From NCBI RefSeq assembly GCF_007097395.1, contig NZ_VKDC01000043.1:1-64000 (forward strand): a stretch of 64,000 bases of DNA, read 5' to 3'. Positions 1-9,507 of the stretch are shown in pieces. The notes beneath the pieces are model-generated. The model was not told where the DNA came from, searched no databases, and saw nothing but the letters and a program-made list of their open reading frames with translations. Origin of the DNA: Fulvivirga sp. M361. GTDB lineage: Bacteria; Bacteroidota; Bacteroidia; Cytophagales; Cyclobacteriaceae. A program made the translations under genes and the position numbers. Position 1 is the first letter of the stretch; every line of letters begins with the position of its first letter.

Positions 1-742
1 GAAATGGTTTTCAACTTATTCAACTCCGTTGAACTAAGTATTAATTTTGGTTTCTGTGTTGTACGCATCTTTGATAAGGTTTACCAAAGATATATATTGT
101 TTGTTTGTAATACTATTTATAGAACGAAGTACTAGTTTTCACTAAGATTCCAATTTTGAATTGGCAAGCCATACACCCAATGGTATTGATAAATTACAAG
201 CATGATATTATTAGAGCTTTGAATAAGTTAACCAAGGATAAAATCGACTCGATAATTGAGGTCATGGTTCAAACTTTAAGTCATATCGGTTAGCTTTGTT
301 CAATAAAGAGAAGTCACGCCAATTTCTCTTATTTATAGTTATCATATATTGTAATAAAGGATCGGCCAAGATAACCAAGGCTTGAAGTTTGTTGAGGACA
401 ATGGAATGACGAAATTGATTTTCGGGCCCTTGTTCCAGGTAGGCGGTTAGGTGTTTCAGCAGCTGGATTTTCAGTGCAGCTTATGGATATGGACAAAATA
501 GAAGAACAACAACTTGCAAATGATTCACACATTAGTGAACCTACCTGGCTACAGGTTTCTGAGCCCATTCATACGCCAGATCACAACATGATGATTACCA
601 ATACAATAACAGTCAACGGCTCAACTGACGCTAATGATAATTTTGAAGAGGTCTTCGGGTCCGGTCATCTCCCTGCTTCTGATACTCGCTTAACTGTTCA
701 CTTCATCATGCATAATTGTAAGGATTGGTTACATAAAGTAAA
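1..742. other. Upstream region with no convincing gene
   Basis: This AT-rich stretch precedes the M4 protease gene and presumably carries its promoter. Two short open frames occur. One is a 37-codon ATG frame at 180-293. The other runs from 396 to 746, starts only with GTG at 474 or ATG at 483, and overlaps the protease start by ATGA. Neither product resembles a family I recognise, so I do not call them genes. No RNA gene, repeat or mobile-element end was seen. Confidence 0.5.
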
Positions 743-3700
743 ATGATGGGCAGGCAAATTCTACTTTTAATTTTTATCAGCTTTTTGGCAAGCCAAATAA
801 AGGCACAGCAACCGTTAAGCGTAGCTAACGTCATTGCACCCAACCCAGGGACAGGTAAAATATACAATGCCAATAACCGCACCTATGAAGCGCCTCGGGC
901 AATAGTGTTTGATGGGCCAGCGGTGACAGGCACTGCCTTTCGTACCAATATTAACCACCATTTGAACATACCGGCCAAATTCTCTTTCGTTGAAACACAA
1001 TCTACTTCGGATGACCTTGGCATGAGGCATCATTTTATGCAACAGGTTTTTCAGGACATTCCCATAGCAGGGTTGGGGTATCGGGTTCATGAAAAGAATG
1101 GCTTTGTGACCTCCGCAAACGGCAAAGCCATGCTGGATATTGCTCTTGAAGATGTAAGCACCACGATTAGCGAAGAGCAGGCTTTTAATCTTGCCGTGAA
1201 ATATCTTGACACAGCCGATACACTGTTCAGGAATGGCAAGAAATTAATTGTTTCAAAAAATTTCACTTTTTCCCCTGAGAGCTTCTCGGTTGCCTTTCAA
1301 TTTGATGTAGATGTATCAATGATCGAACGATGGAGAATTTCCATCGATGCACAAACCGGGGAAATGATCAATAAAGAAAGCCTGGTAAACACTTGCTCCT
1401 CTGATACACCGCCCCCGGAATATGGGACCGGGACCGGGCTTACCCACTACTATGGTCAAAAGCCGATCAGGATCTTAAGCAGCAACAATTCATCGCGCCT
1501 GGAAGGTCTAACGGCCCACGGGGGGCGTATCGGAACGTATGACCTCAGAAACGTAGGATACCTGAAATTCCTCTTTTTATTCGGATCCGGGCAGGTAGGC
1601 GTATATGATATTTTTTCTTCTGGCAGCACCTACAATCTTGCTTCTCAAAGAGATGGTGTATCAGTCCATTGGGCGGCAGAACAGGCTTATGAATACTATT
1701 ACAATAACCATAACAGGAATAGTTATGATAATAAAGGCGCTAAAATCAATTCCTATGTACGCCTTGATAAGAATTTGAGAAATGCTTTTTGGACGGGCAA
1801 CGCCATGGCTTTTGGTGATGGTAGTGACATAAACCCTTTTGTAGACCTGGATATTGTAGGGCATGAACTGACCCATGGCGTTAACGATCATGAAGCCAAT
1901 CTTATTTACTACAACGAATCAGGAGCACTTGATGAATCGTTTGCAGATATCTTTGGTAAGGTCATAGAGTTTGAAACTTTTGGTAATACGGTCACTTGGC
2001 GGCTAGGTGCGCATAGCAGTACAGGGGGTATCAGAGATATGAGCCGGCCCAATCTTAAAGGTCAACCGGATACTTACCGGGGTAACATGTGGTATGAGGG
2101 GTATGAAGATAACGGAGGTGTTCATGTGAATTCCGGGGTTCAAAATTATTGGTTTTATCTTTTATGTGACGGAGGGAGTGGTGTAAATGACAGGGAGGTC
2201 AGCTATTCGGTCAATGCGATCGGTATGGACACGGCCGCAACCATTGCTTATCGTAATCTTACGGAGTATTTGCTACCCTCTTCCGATTACCTGGACAGCC
2301 GTATCGGGTCATTGTTAGCCACGGCAGACCTGTACGGAACAAACTCGGTGGCCTACCGGGAAGTAGATAAGGCCTGGGATGCGGTAGGTGTGATTGATGA
2401 ACCTATCATAACAAGCTTTGATCTTTATGATATAACGGCCACTACCGTTAAACTCAAAGGAAGTCTTATTCCAAGAGGAGATACCGTAACCTATCATTTT
2501 GAATACGGAACGACACCGGAATTTGGCAGTTCTACTTCCATTTATCAGTACACAGATAGCGTAAAGGGTATTATCACCGGATTACAAAGCGAAACCAAGT
2601 ACTATGTGAGGTTTGTAGCTACCAATGAAAACGGTAACTCATATGCCACAACAGAATTTACAACCCTTCCGTTGGTTCCCTTAGTAAAAATAAAACACAC
2701 CGTAGATGTGACAGACACCAGTGCCCTATTGTATGGCCAGGTAAACCCAAATAGTCTGCCCACGTCTTTTTACTTCGAGTATGGACCGACTCCTGAGATG
2801 GGTTTGGTTTCATCGTCCTATCCATTGCCGGATACTACAGAGTTTTTAAATGTGTCTGTGGCTGTGGCAGGATTACAACCGCGACAGCATTATTATTATA
2901 AGTTGATAGCCACTAATGATCTTGCCTCATCAACGACGGACTCTTTACGCTTTATTACCTCAATGAAACCCGTTATCCATTCTTTTTCTCCTGTAGCCGC
3001 TACTGTGGGTACGGAGGTAACGATTACTGGGCGGCACTTTAACCGGACAACTGGGATGAACTGGGTGAACTTTGGAGCTACCAGGGCAGAAGTGATATCA
3101 GCAAATGACACAGAAATAAGGGTAAAAGTACCTAAAGGAGCATCATTCGGACCTATATCCATACTAGATACCGAGTCGGGCCGGGTTGCTGAGTCTATAC
3201 GCGAATTTGTGCCTACGTTTACAGGCGAATTCAAGAGCAACAGCCTTCAGCTGCGGGCGGCTTTTAACAATATTTCAGCTTATGAGATGGCTGTCCACGA
3301 TATGGATGGTGATGGAAAGCCTGACATTATAGCATCTCACTATCAGGGCGTCACCGTTTTTCAGAATGTGAATACAGGAGGTGATATTACAAATGATTCA
3401 TTTGTACAATCTAACCTTCCTGTCACCGGCTTTAGTTTTAAATCACTAGTCGATTTTGATGGGAACGGACTCAAGGATATCGTTGGGGTTTATCAAAATG
3501 GATTACGAGTATATCCGAATTTGTCTGTCCCCGGTTCTGTTTTTTTTGGACCGCCTGTAGATCTATCCATTGGCAACTGGCCGCGTATGCAATTTGAAGA
3601 CTTTGATAATGATGGATATATTGATGTGGCATGCACTCGTCAATTGTCCGGAGATAGTAGCAATCTTACAATATTCAGGAATCAAAGTCCTCAAGGTACG

Positions 3701-5821
3701 TTATCTCCGGCGAGCTTAGAGCAACGTTACTCAAAAAACCTGTCGTTCAGTTATATGTGGTTTTTAACCACCGAAGACTTGAATAATGACGGCACACCTG
3801 ATATAATGGTTTCTATGCTCGATAAGGATTATTTTATAATACTCCGGAATAACAGCTCCCCGGGAGTTTTTGAATTTGAGGAGAACATTGTGCAAGACCC
3901 GAACAGGAGCAGATTAACGGATTATAAAGCCCAGGACCTGAACAATGACGGCTGGAAAGACATTGTCTCCCATTCATTCAATGATATAGGAAAGATGACC
4001 ATCTTCCAAAACGCAGGACCGGACATTACCTTACCACAACCTATTTCAGCAATGGATGAGCACGCCCAACGCTCATTACGGGCAGGTGACATAAATGGTG
4101 ATGGGAAAGCAGACCTGCTGGTAGGCGATTATGATGGAAGATTTATTTTGCTCAAAAACAATACGGATCCGGGTGAAGATCTATCGGATGCTTCTTTTGA
4201 ACTATTCGAACATTACGGTATCAATGAAAACAATCGTGAGGTCGGTTCGAAGGTTCTTCTTAATGACTTAAATGGAGATGGAAGGCCAGAAGTCATTAAC
4301 AGCCTTAGTTATGGCTTTCATCCTCGCAAGGGCAATCTAATGGAGATCTGGCAAAATGCGCCGAGTGACTGCCTCGATGCATCACTCATTGAACTGGAAG
4401 TATCAAGCACTACGGTAACTATCGTCTTGCCGCCTAATACAACCCTGGATGATTTTGAAATTGAATTTGCGTCTACCAGGTACAACCGGTGGGATAAAAT
4501 CTACTCAACGACCAGTAATATACGGACCGGTAGTTATAAGTTACGGGCCCGTGCCAAGTGTTACCTGGGCTATAACGACTATCATTACATAGAGTTTGCG
4601 ACTGAATGCGTCGACCTCTCGAGTTTTACTATCAACAATATTGGCAGCCGTTCCGCTTCCCTGTACGCATACGATCTCAGTTCCATGGAAGTACAGTATT
4701 CGGAAGCCGGTAAAAACCAGTGGACAGCGGTCTCCCGGTATGCCAATCAAATGGCAAATCTTTTGCCCGGCACGACATACGATCTACGATACAGGGGGCG
4801 ATGCTATACGCCTACCAATTTCAGATACCTCCAGTTCACAACACTTTGTCCTGCACCATCAGAATTAACGATAACTTCCTTAACCTTTAATAAGGCCATG
4901 GTGAGTACAAACCAGTTCGTGAGGGATGCTATTATTGAATATAGTACTGATAACACTACCTGGACTGCAGCCGATGAAACAGGAACCCTATTTCCGCTTA
5001 TTCCGGGAACACGCTATTTTGTCAGAGGAAGATTAGCATGCTCCGATGTTGATTCTGACTTCCTGCACACTTCCTTCACTACACCTTGCCCTAAAGTTTC
5101 CGGACTGATAACTCATACGATTACACCATTCAGCGCCAATATGACCTGGAATGATGCATCCGGTACGGGCGACTACTCGATCAAATATGGACCTACTGCT
5201 GGTGAAATGAAGACAACCTCTACAAACGCTACTTCATTCTACCTGGATGATTTAATTCCCGGAACACAATATACGGTATCCATTGCTCCCGAGTGTATGG
5301 GTGCTAAAGACTTTAGCTCAATAGCTTTTACTACTTCCTGTTATGTACCTTTTAATTTATCAGCAGACATTGTAAAACATACTACGGCAGAATTATCATG
5401 GGATGACAATGTTAATGGTCTTTCCTATTCGATTGATTATTCCATAGCAGGTGACGATGTTTGGCTGACAACAGAGTCTGTATTAACTAAGGTCTCACTG
5501 GAGGAACTAAGGCCTGGTACTCAATACGAGGCCAGGGTGCATATCAACTGCCAAAGTGAGATGTCACAACAGGCATCCGTATACTTTGAAACCAGTTTGT
5601 ATGAAGAAACAAAGATTGCTCCAAACCCAACCGCAAATATCATAACTATACATCCGTCAAAAGATTTAATAGGAAACTTATATACTATTTACGATGACAA
5701 AGGTAGGAGGGTAATCCATGGCGAACTGCTCGATTACACTTTTGACTTGTCACTTTTTCCTTCCGGCATTTATGTTTTGATGATAGAGCAGGAGAAACTT
5801 TTAAAAATTGTCAGGAAGTAG
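743..5821 (+). CDS. Secreted M4 (thermolysin-like) metalloprotease with FN3, IPT, VCBS repeats and T9SS sorting domain
   Basis: A 1692-aa extracellular protease. Residues 1-21 form a signal peptide ending in KAQ. An FTP-type propeptide follows, then an M4 catalytic domain with the zinc motif HELTH (His374-His378) and the downstream GALDE motif carrying the third ligand (Glu398). After it come two FN3-like domains (about 552-740), an IPT/TIG domain (about 742-825), a VCBS/FG-GAP region with repeated DxDGDGxxD-type loops (about 852-1202), several FN3-like repeats of about 90 residues, and a C-terminal type A sorting domain from about 1626, starting APNPT and ending in KIVRK. The family cleaves peptide bonds next to hydrophobic residues. 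Here it should be exported by T9SS and anchored or released at the cell surface. It is far longer than typical M4 enzymes (about 550 aa); the extra domains probably bind substrate. The start has tandem ATG codons at 743 and 746. Confidence 0.93.
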   Translation: MMGRQILLLIFISFLASQIKAQQPLSVANVIAPNPGTGKIYNANNRTYEAPRAIVFDGPAVTGTAFRTNINHHLNIPAKFSFVETQSTSDDLGMRHHFMQQVFQDIPIAGLGYRVHEKNGFVTSANGKAMLDIALEDVSTTISEEQAFNLAVKYLDTADTLFRNGKKLIVSKNFTFSPESFSVAFQFDVDVSMIERWRISIDAQTGEMINKESLVNTCSSDTPPPEYGTGTGLTHYYGQKPIRILSSNNSSRLEGLTAHGGRIGTYDLRNVGYLKFLFLFGSGQVGVYDIFSSGSTYNLASQRDGVSVHWAAEQAYEYYYNNHNRNSYDNKGAKINSYVRLDKNLRNAFWTGNAMAFGDGSDINPFVDLDIVGHELTHGVNDHEANLIYYNESGALDESFADIFGKVIEFETFGNTVTWRLGAHSSTGGIRDMSRPNLKGQPDTYRGNMWYEGYEDNGGVHVNSGVQNYWFYLLCDGGSGVNDREVSYSVNAIGMDTAATIAYRNLTEYLLPSSDYLDSRIGSLLATADLYGTNSVAYREVDKAWDAVGVIDEPIITSFDLYDITATTVKLKGSLIPRGDTVTYHFEYGTTPEFGSSTSIYQYTDSVKGIITGLQSETKYYVRFVATNENGNSYATTEFTTLPLVPLVKIKHTVDVTDTSALLYGQVNPNSLPTSFYFEYGPTPEMGLVSSSYPLPDTTEFLNVSVAVAGLQPRQHYYYKLIATNDLASSTTDSLRFITSMKPVIHSFSPVAATVGTEVTITGRHFNRTTGMNWVNFGATRAEVISANDTEIRVKVPKGASFGPISILDTESGRVAESIREFVPTFTGEFKSNSLQLRAAFNNISAYEMAVHDMDGDGKPDIIASHYQGVTVFQNVNTGGDITNDSFVQSNLPVTGFSFKSLVDFDGNGLKDIVGVYQNGLRVYPNLSVPGSVFFGPPVDLSIGNWPRMQFEDFDNDGYIDVACTRQLSGDSSNLTIFRNQSPQGTLSPASLEQRYSKNLSFSYMWFLTTEDLNNDGTPDIMVSMLDKDYFIILRNNSSPGVFEFEENIVQDPNRSRLTDYKAQDLNNDGWKDIVSHSFNDIGKMTIFQNAGPDITLPQPISAMDEHAQRSLRAGDINGDGKADLLVGDYDGRFILLKNNTDPGEDLSDASFELFEHYGINENNREVGSKVLLNDLNGDGRPEVINSLSYGFHPRKGNLMEIWQNAPSDCLDASLIELEVSSTTVTIVLPPNTTLDDFEIEFASTRYNRWDKIYSTTSNIRTGSYKLRARAKCYLGYNDYHYIEFATECVDLSSFTINNIGSRSASLYAYDLSSMEVQYSEAGKNQWTAVSRYANQMANLLPGTTYDLRYRGRCYTPTNFRYLQFTTLCPAPSELTITSLTFNKAMVSTNQFVRDAIIEYSTDNTTWTAADETGTLFPLIPGTRYFVRGRLACSDVDSDFLHTSFTTPCPKVSGLITHTITPFSANMTWNDASGTGDYSIKYGPTAGEMKTTSTNATSFYLDDLIPGTQYTVSIAPECMGAKDFSSIAFTTSCYVPFNLSADIVKHTTAELSWDDNVNGLSYSIDYSIAGDDVWLTTESVLTKVSLEELRPGTQYEARVHINCQSEMSQQASVYFETSLYEETKIAPNPTANIITIHPSKDLIGNLYTIYDDKGRRVIHGELLDYTFDLSLFPSGIYVLMIEQEKLLKIVRK

Positions 5822-5933
5822 ATCCGTCCTGTAAGAAATTAGAAGAAGCGAAGGGGAGTGTGAATGGCAAATGTGAGCAATAAATGGACTGGAATTGTTT
5901 CCAGGTTTTTTCCTCCATATCATCAGGGGTATT

Positions 5934-6632
5934 TTACAGCCACCTCGCCTTTATGTCTTTGTATTTTGTTCTTCCAATAGGGATACGTTCTCCATTTTTT
6001 AGCTCGGCCATATATTTACTCCCGGATTTTACGATAATTTCCTTTACTTCAGACATCTTCACCAGGTATGACTTGTGAATGCGTTCAAAAGAATGTGATA
6101 ACAGCTGTTCCAGCTTTTCGAGCGATTTATCATGCAGTTCTTTTGTTCCGTCGGCAAGAAAAAGTTCGGTATAGGCACCAGCTCCTTTAATAAAAAGTAA
6201 GTTTTCAATAGGTATGAGCCGTATTCTGCCTCTTTTTTTAATCGCCAAAAGTTTAATCTTGTGGGTTCCTGTTTTTTCTTTTGCAATTGCCCGGTTAAAA
6301 GCTTGTTCCAACCGATCTCTGTTAAAGGGTTTAGGTACAAAATCTAAAACTCCATACTCAAAAGCAGTAATTGCCTGATCCTTGTAGGCGGAAACAATGA
6401 TCGTATGAAACGACTCAGAAACCGCTGTAGTAAGAATGTCAAAACCATTGTCGCCGTTAAGGTTCAAATCCAGAAGAACCAGGTCCATTGAGTTATTTTG
6501 AATAAACTTCAATGCCTCATGGAGTGTATTAATATGCTTTATCGATTGTAAGGCATTGCCAAAAATATCATGAGCCATTCTTGCAATTCTTTTGGCTATT
6601 CTTGATTCGTCTTCAATGATTAAGATGTTCAT
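5934..6632 (-). CDS. LytTR-family response regulator
   Basis: A DNA-binding response regulator. An N-terminal receiver domain has the acidic pair in IIEDE, the phosphoacceptor Asp55 in LVLLDLNLNG, a conserved Ser/Ala switch in IIVSAYKD and the Lys of FVPKPF. The C-terminal LytTR domain includes FIKGAGAYTEL, a HKSYLV segment and IPIGRTK. I chose the ATG at 6632 (MNILIIEDE) because the receiver fold begins there and an AAGGA sequence lies just upstream; an in-frame ATG at 6668 would add 12 residues overlapping the kinase gene. It sits 5 bp downstream of the LytS-like kinase gene, so the two form a cognate pair. LytTR proteins bind direct repeats about 21-22 bp apart. Its targets are not evident from its immediate surroundings. 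Confidence 0.92.
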   Translation of the reverse strand: MNILIIEDESRIAKRIARMAHDIFGNALQSIKHINTLHEALKFIQNNSMDLVLLDLNLNGDNGFDILTTAVSESFHTIIVSAYKDQAITAFEYGVLDFVPKPFNRDRLEQAFNRAIAKEKTGTHKIKLLAIKKRGRIRLIPIENLLFIKGAGAYTELFLADGTKELHDKSLEKLEQLLSHSFERIHKSYLVKMSEVKEIIVKSGSKYMAELKNGERIPIGRTKYKDIKARWL

Positions 6633-6637
6633 GGTCC

Positions 6638-8320
6638 TTAGCAATATATTTTTATATTGTTTTTCCAACCATAAGCCGTTGCTTCAGAAGTAAAGTCCCA
6701 TTTCGAATGATAGCTTTCATTGAGTCTCGCCTTTATGTATTTAATTCCGGTACCTTCCTCTCTATTACTGGTAGTTTGCCTTACACCTCTTGAAAACGTT
6801 AAAAATTTGTAACACTTGTAATGGGCATTTGACTCAAAAATCAACTTAAACTTTATATTGTTGCCTTCGAGGGGCAAACTGTGGGTAATTCCATTTTCCA
6901 ATAAGGTGTGAAGTATTCCAGGTGGTATTTTTTGCTCAGGATCTATGCCTTCTTCTTCCCATGAATAGTTTATCTCTTTCCGGTATTCCATAATCTCAAG
7001 ATGTGTACGACAAAGCGCTATTTCTTGAGAAACAGGTATCAGTGTTTGGTTTTCTATCTGATTAAAAAGATCAAATTCTTTGGCTAGCGCTTCTATAAAC
7101 AAAACTCCTTTCTTAGGGGATTCTTCTACCCAATCTATTAACGATGTTAACGTATTCATCAGAAAATGAGGTTGAATATTTTTTTTTAGTAATTCCAGGC
7201 GCAGGCGCGTGGATTGAACCAGAGAGTTTTCATAAGCCAATCGTTGTTCTTTGATTCTAAGAGAAAGTAAATACAACATGCTAAGAAGAATAAGACCAAA
7301 ACCTGCGTAAAGGCTTTTGTCGAAAGAAGTGACAAAATTTATAAGCACACATAGGAGAAGTGTCAATAGTACGAGACGAGCGCCCCTTATTCTTTTATAA
7401 GCCCCAAAAACCACAATACCGAAGGAAAAAACACACATGCTTAAAGCCATAATACGGGCTGTAAAATCAAAGAAATCATATTTTATAAGGAAAATAAGTA
7501 ATAGAATACCAGCATAAATGATTAGGCAGAGTTTTCGTTTGGGGTAAGGAAATTGCATGGAAAAATAGAACGGAATCAAAAAAGAAATACCAAACATTAG
7601 AATACCGATGACTTGTAATCTTATATGATGAAGGCTGTAATGAATGGGCACATAGGCTTTAATGAATTCCGTCAATATCAAGATAAAAAAGAGAAAGCAA
7701 CTAATACTGAAAACAAGCATCGGATATTCTTTTTTGTCGCTCAAGAATAGAAAAAGAAAATAGAATGACGCAATTAGAAAGGCTCCTGCAAAAATGTGCA
7801 TATACGAAGTTTCAATGAGCCGGTCCGTTAATATGTCGTCATAATAATCTATCTCCAATCCAAATATTCCTACATGATCCGGAAAATAATGAAGGCTCGA
7901 TCGTATGGCCAACAGATGTTCTCCTTTTTCCGTCAGATGGGTAGGAATGATAAAAGTAGCCCACATTTTACCCTCAGGAGCAAGCATAGCCTCTTGTCCG
8001 GGGTTTCCGTTTTTCCCTATGAATACCCCATCCCAAAAAACCTCGTACTCTCCGTATACATGTAAACGAATACCATAAGGATGTAATGATTCCGGGGCTT
8101 CTAAAATGTCAATTTTGGTTCTGGACCAGAAAACCCGACCATCCGTTAATGCTATTTTTTTCTTCCAGTCCTGATCATTCCTGTTTTTTGCAGCCCATTC
8201 TTGTTGATCTCCTGGTTGGAATACCGGATCGTATTGCTTGAAAACAGGATGTTGAGAACAAGAAGTGACAAGTAGCATGGAGCCTACCCAAAAAAAGTTG
8301 CGCCAAGATTTCATGTGCAT
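6638..8320 (-). CDS. LytS-type sensor histidine kinase with 7TM domain
   Basis: A 560-aa membrane sensor kinase paired with the adjacent LytTR regulator. It begins with a lipoprotein-like signal (LLVTSCS). An extracellular sensor region (about 25-170) resembles the beta-sandwich in front of 7TM-DISM sensors, and about seven hydrophobic segments follow (about 175-355). The kinase part belongs to the His_kinase/LytS family: His385 lies in NIQPHFLMN, an N-box-like LLENG is at about 475, and a glycine motif GTGIKYIKARL is near the end. The usual D-box Asp-x-Gly is not recognisable; the equivalent strand reads TFSRG. ATP binding may therefore be altered, though this family is often degenerate there. 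The gene lies alone with its partner, so the signal is unknown. A start at residue 3 is also possible. Confidence 0.88.
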   Translation of the reverse strand: MHMKSWRNFFWVGSMLLVTSCSQHPVFKQYDPVFQPGDQQEWAAKNRNDQDWKKKIALTDGRVFWSRTKIDILEAPESLHPYGIRLHVYGEYEVFWDGVFIGKNGNPGQEAMLAPEGKMWATFIIPTHLTEKGEHLLAIRSSLHYFPDHVGIFGLEIDYYDDILTDRLIETSYMHIFAGAFLIASFYFLFLFLSDKKEYPMLVFSISCFLFFILILTEFIKAYVPIHYSLHHIRLQVIGILMFGISFLIPFYFSMQFPYPKRKLCLIIYAGILLLIFLIKYDFFDFTARIMALSMCVFSFGIVVFGAYKRIRGARLVLLTLLLCVLINFVTSFDKSLYAGFGLILLSMLYLLSLRIKEQRLAYENSLVQSTRLRLELLKKNIQPHFLMNTLTSLIDWVEESPKKGVLFIEALAKEFDLFNQIENQTLIPVSQEIALCRTHLEIMEYRKEINYSWEEEGIDPEQKIPPGILHTLLENGITHSLPLEGNNIKFKLIFESNAHYKCYKFLTFSRGVRQTTSNREEGTGIKYIKARLNESYHSKWDFTSEATAYGWKNNIKIYC

Positions 8321-8539
8321 AAACTGTAAGCTTACAAAAAGATTTGGAAATACGCGATTTAGTACTTTTTTTAACCATTTTCATTGAACCCGCTCAATGG
8401 CTTCAGGTTCACAATGATGAGATTTTTCACTCTTTAGAGCTGTTCATTCATACATAGAGCAGTTGGCATATTAAACCATGCAAATCAACAACTCCCATAT
8501 GAATTTTGATGTATAACCTGTAAAATTCAATGAAAGTTT

Positions 8540-9466
8540 ATGACCATTTTAGTCAGGTATATCAAACATATTAACAGTAGGAGGGGAATTCGGATCACGA
8601 CAATGCTACTATTGGCGAATGTCATATCCGCAAGTACGGCCTTTGCTCAGGAAAATATGGAAAACGAAAATACAAAAACGGAAGAAAGGTCTTATCTAAA
8701 ATTGCCCCGGGTACAGGTAATCTCTATAAAGGATACCAAGATGGACAGGCAATATAAACTTTATATTAAGCTACCAGAAGGGTATTCAGAAAATAATGCC
8801 ATCCAATATCCTGTGATTTACTTTACTGATGCGATGTGGCACGTTGAAATACTATCCGGTTCCGCCGAATACATAGTGGAAGAGGCTGTCCTGGTAGGAA
8901 TTTCCTGGCAAAAAGACATAAATGAAAATTTAAAAAAAGATGTGGGGGCACATGCAAGTAGATTTCGGGATTACTCAACAAAGAAATCAAGTAACCCGGA
9001 ACATCAGGCTAAATATCAATTTGGGCAGGCTGGTAATCATCTGACTTTTATTCGTAACGATGTAATTAAGTATATAGAAAATAACTACCGAGCCGACCCT
9101 GGCAGTCGCACTTATTTCGGGTATTCACTCGGCGGTGAATTTGGCGCTTACATGTTACTGACACAACCCGACACCTTCAAAAACTACATTCTGGGTAGTC
9201 CTTCGCTTAAGGGCGATATTGCCTATCTATCTGAGCTTGATGCAGCTTTAAAACATAAGGACCTAAATGCCAATGTTTTCATTTCATATGGTGCATTGGA
9301 GAAGGAATTGGGCAAGCATGCCGAAAAATTTATTACTCTACTGAAAACCAGAAACGATGAGCGTTTATTTTTAAAACATGTGGTGATTGAGGGTAGCCAT
9401 CAAACAGCGTTTCCTATGACGGCAGTACGCAGTATGTATTGGTTATCAGACTTGATAAAAGAATAA
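8540..9466 (+). CDS. Secreted alpha/beta hydrolase of the esterase D family
   Basis: A 308-aa predicted periplasmic or secreted serine esterase. The N-terminus contains a hydrophobic signal ending in AFAQE; an internal ATG at 8603 would give the shorter, more typical signal peptide MLLLANVISASTAFAQE. The core matches the putative esterase family (esterase D/BesA/Fes-like): YPVIYFTDA strand, a nucleophile elbow GYSLGG with the catalytic Ser, and a C-terminal GSHQTAF segment that carries the probable catalytic His. Relatives hydrolyse ester-linked siderophores, S-formylglutathione or feruloyl and acetyl esters; nothing here decides between these. The serine hydrolase gene 41 bp downstream may be co-transcribed. 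Confidence 0.82.
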   Translation: MTILVRYIKHINSRRGIRITTMLLLANVISASTAFAQENMENENTKTEERSYLKLPRVQVISIKDTKMDRQYKLYIKLPEGYSENNAIQYPVIYFTDAMWHVEILSGSAEYIVEEAVLVGISWQKDINENLKKDVGAHASRFRDYSTKKSSNPEHQAKYQFGQAGNHLTFIRNDVIKYIENNYRADPGSRTYFGYSLGGEFGAYMLLTQPDTFKNYILGSPSLKGDIAYLSELDAALKHKDLNANVFISYGALEKELGKHAEKFITLLKTRNDERLFLKHVVIEGSHQTAFPMTAVRSMYWLSDLIKE

Positions 9467-9507
9467 CCTATTAAAGCATAAACCGAACCTAAAACACAGT
9501 ACGTTTC

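Noticed and set aside
180-293. 37-codon ATG frame in the left-hand gap
   Set aside because: Too short, no similarity and no clear ribosome binding site; not distinguishable from chance.
474-746. 90-codon frame just upstream of and overlapping the M4 protease start (ATGA overlap)
   Set aside because: It needs a GTG start or an internal ATG, shows no family resemblance or signal peptide, and the overlap can arise by chance.
6632-6668. Longer start for the LytTR regulator at 6668
   Set aside because: It adds residues outside the receiver fold and overlaps the kinase gene, while 6632 has a better upstream sequence.
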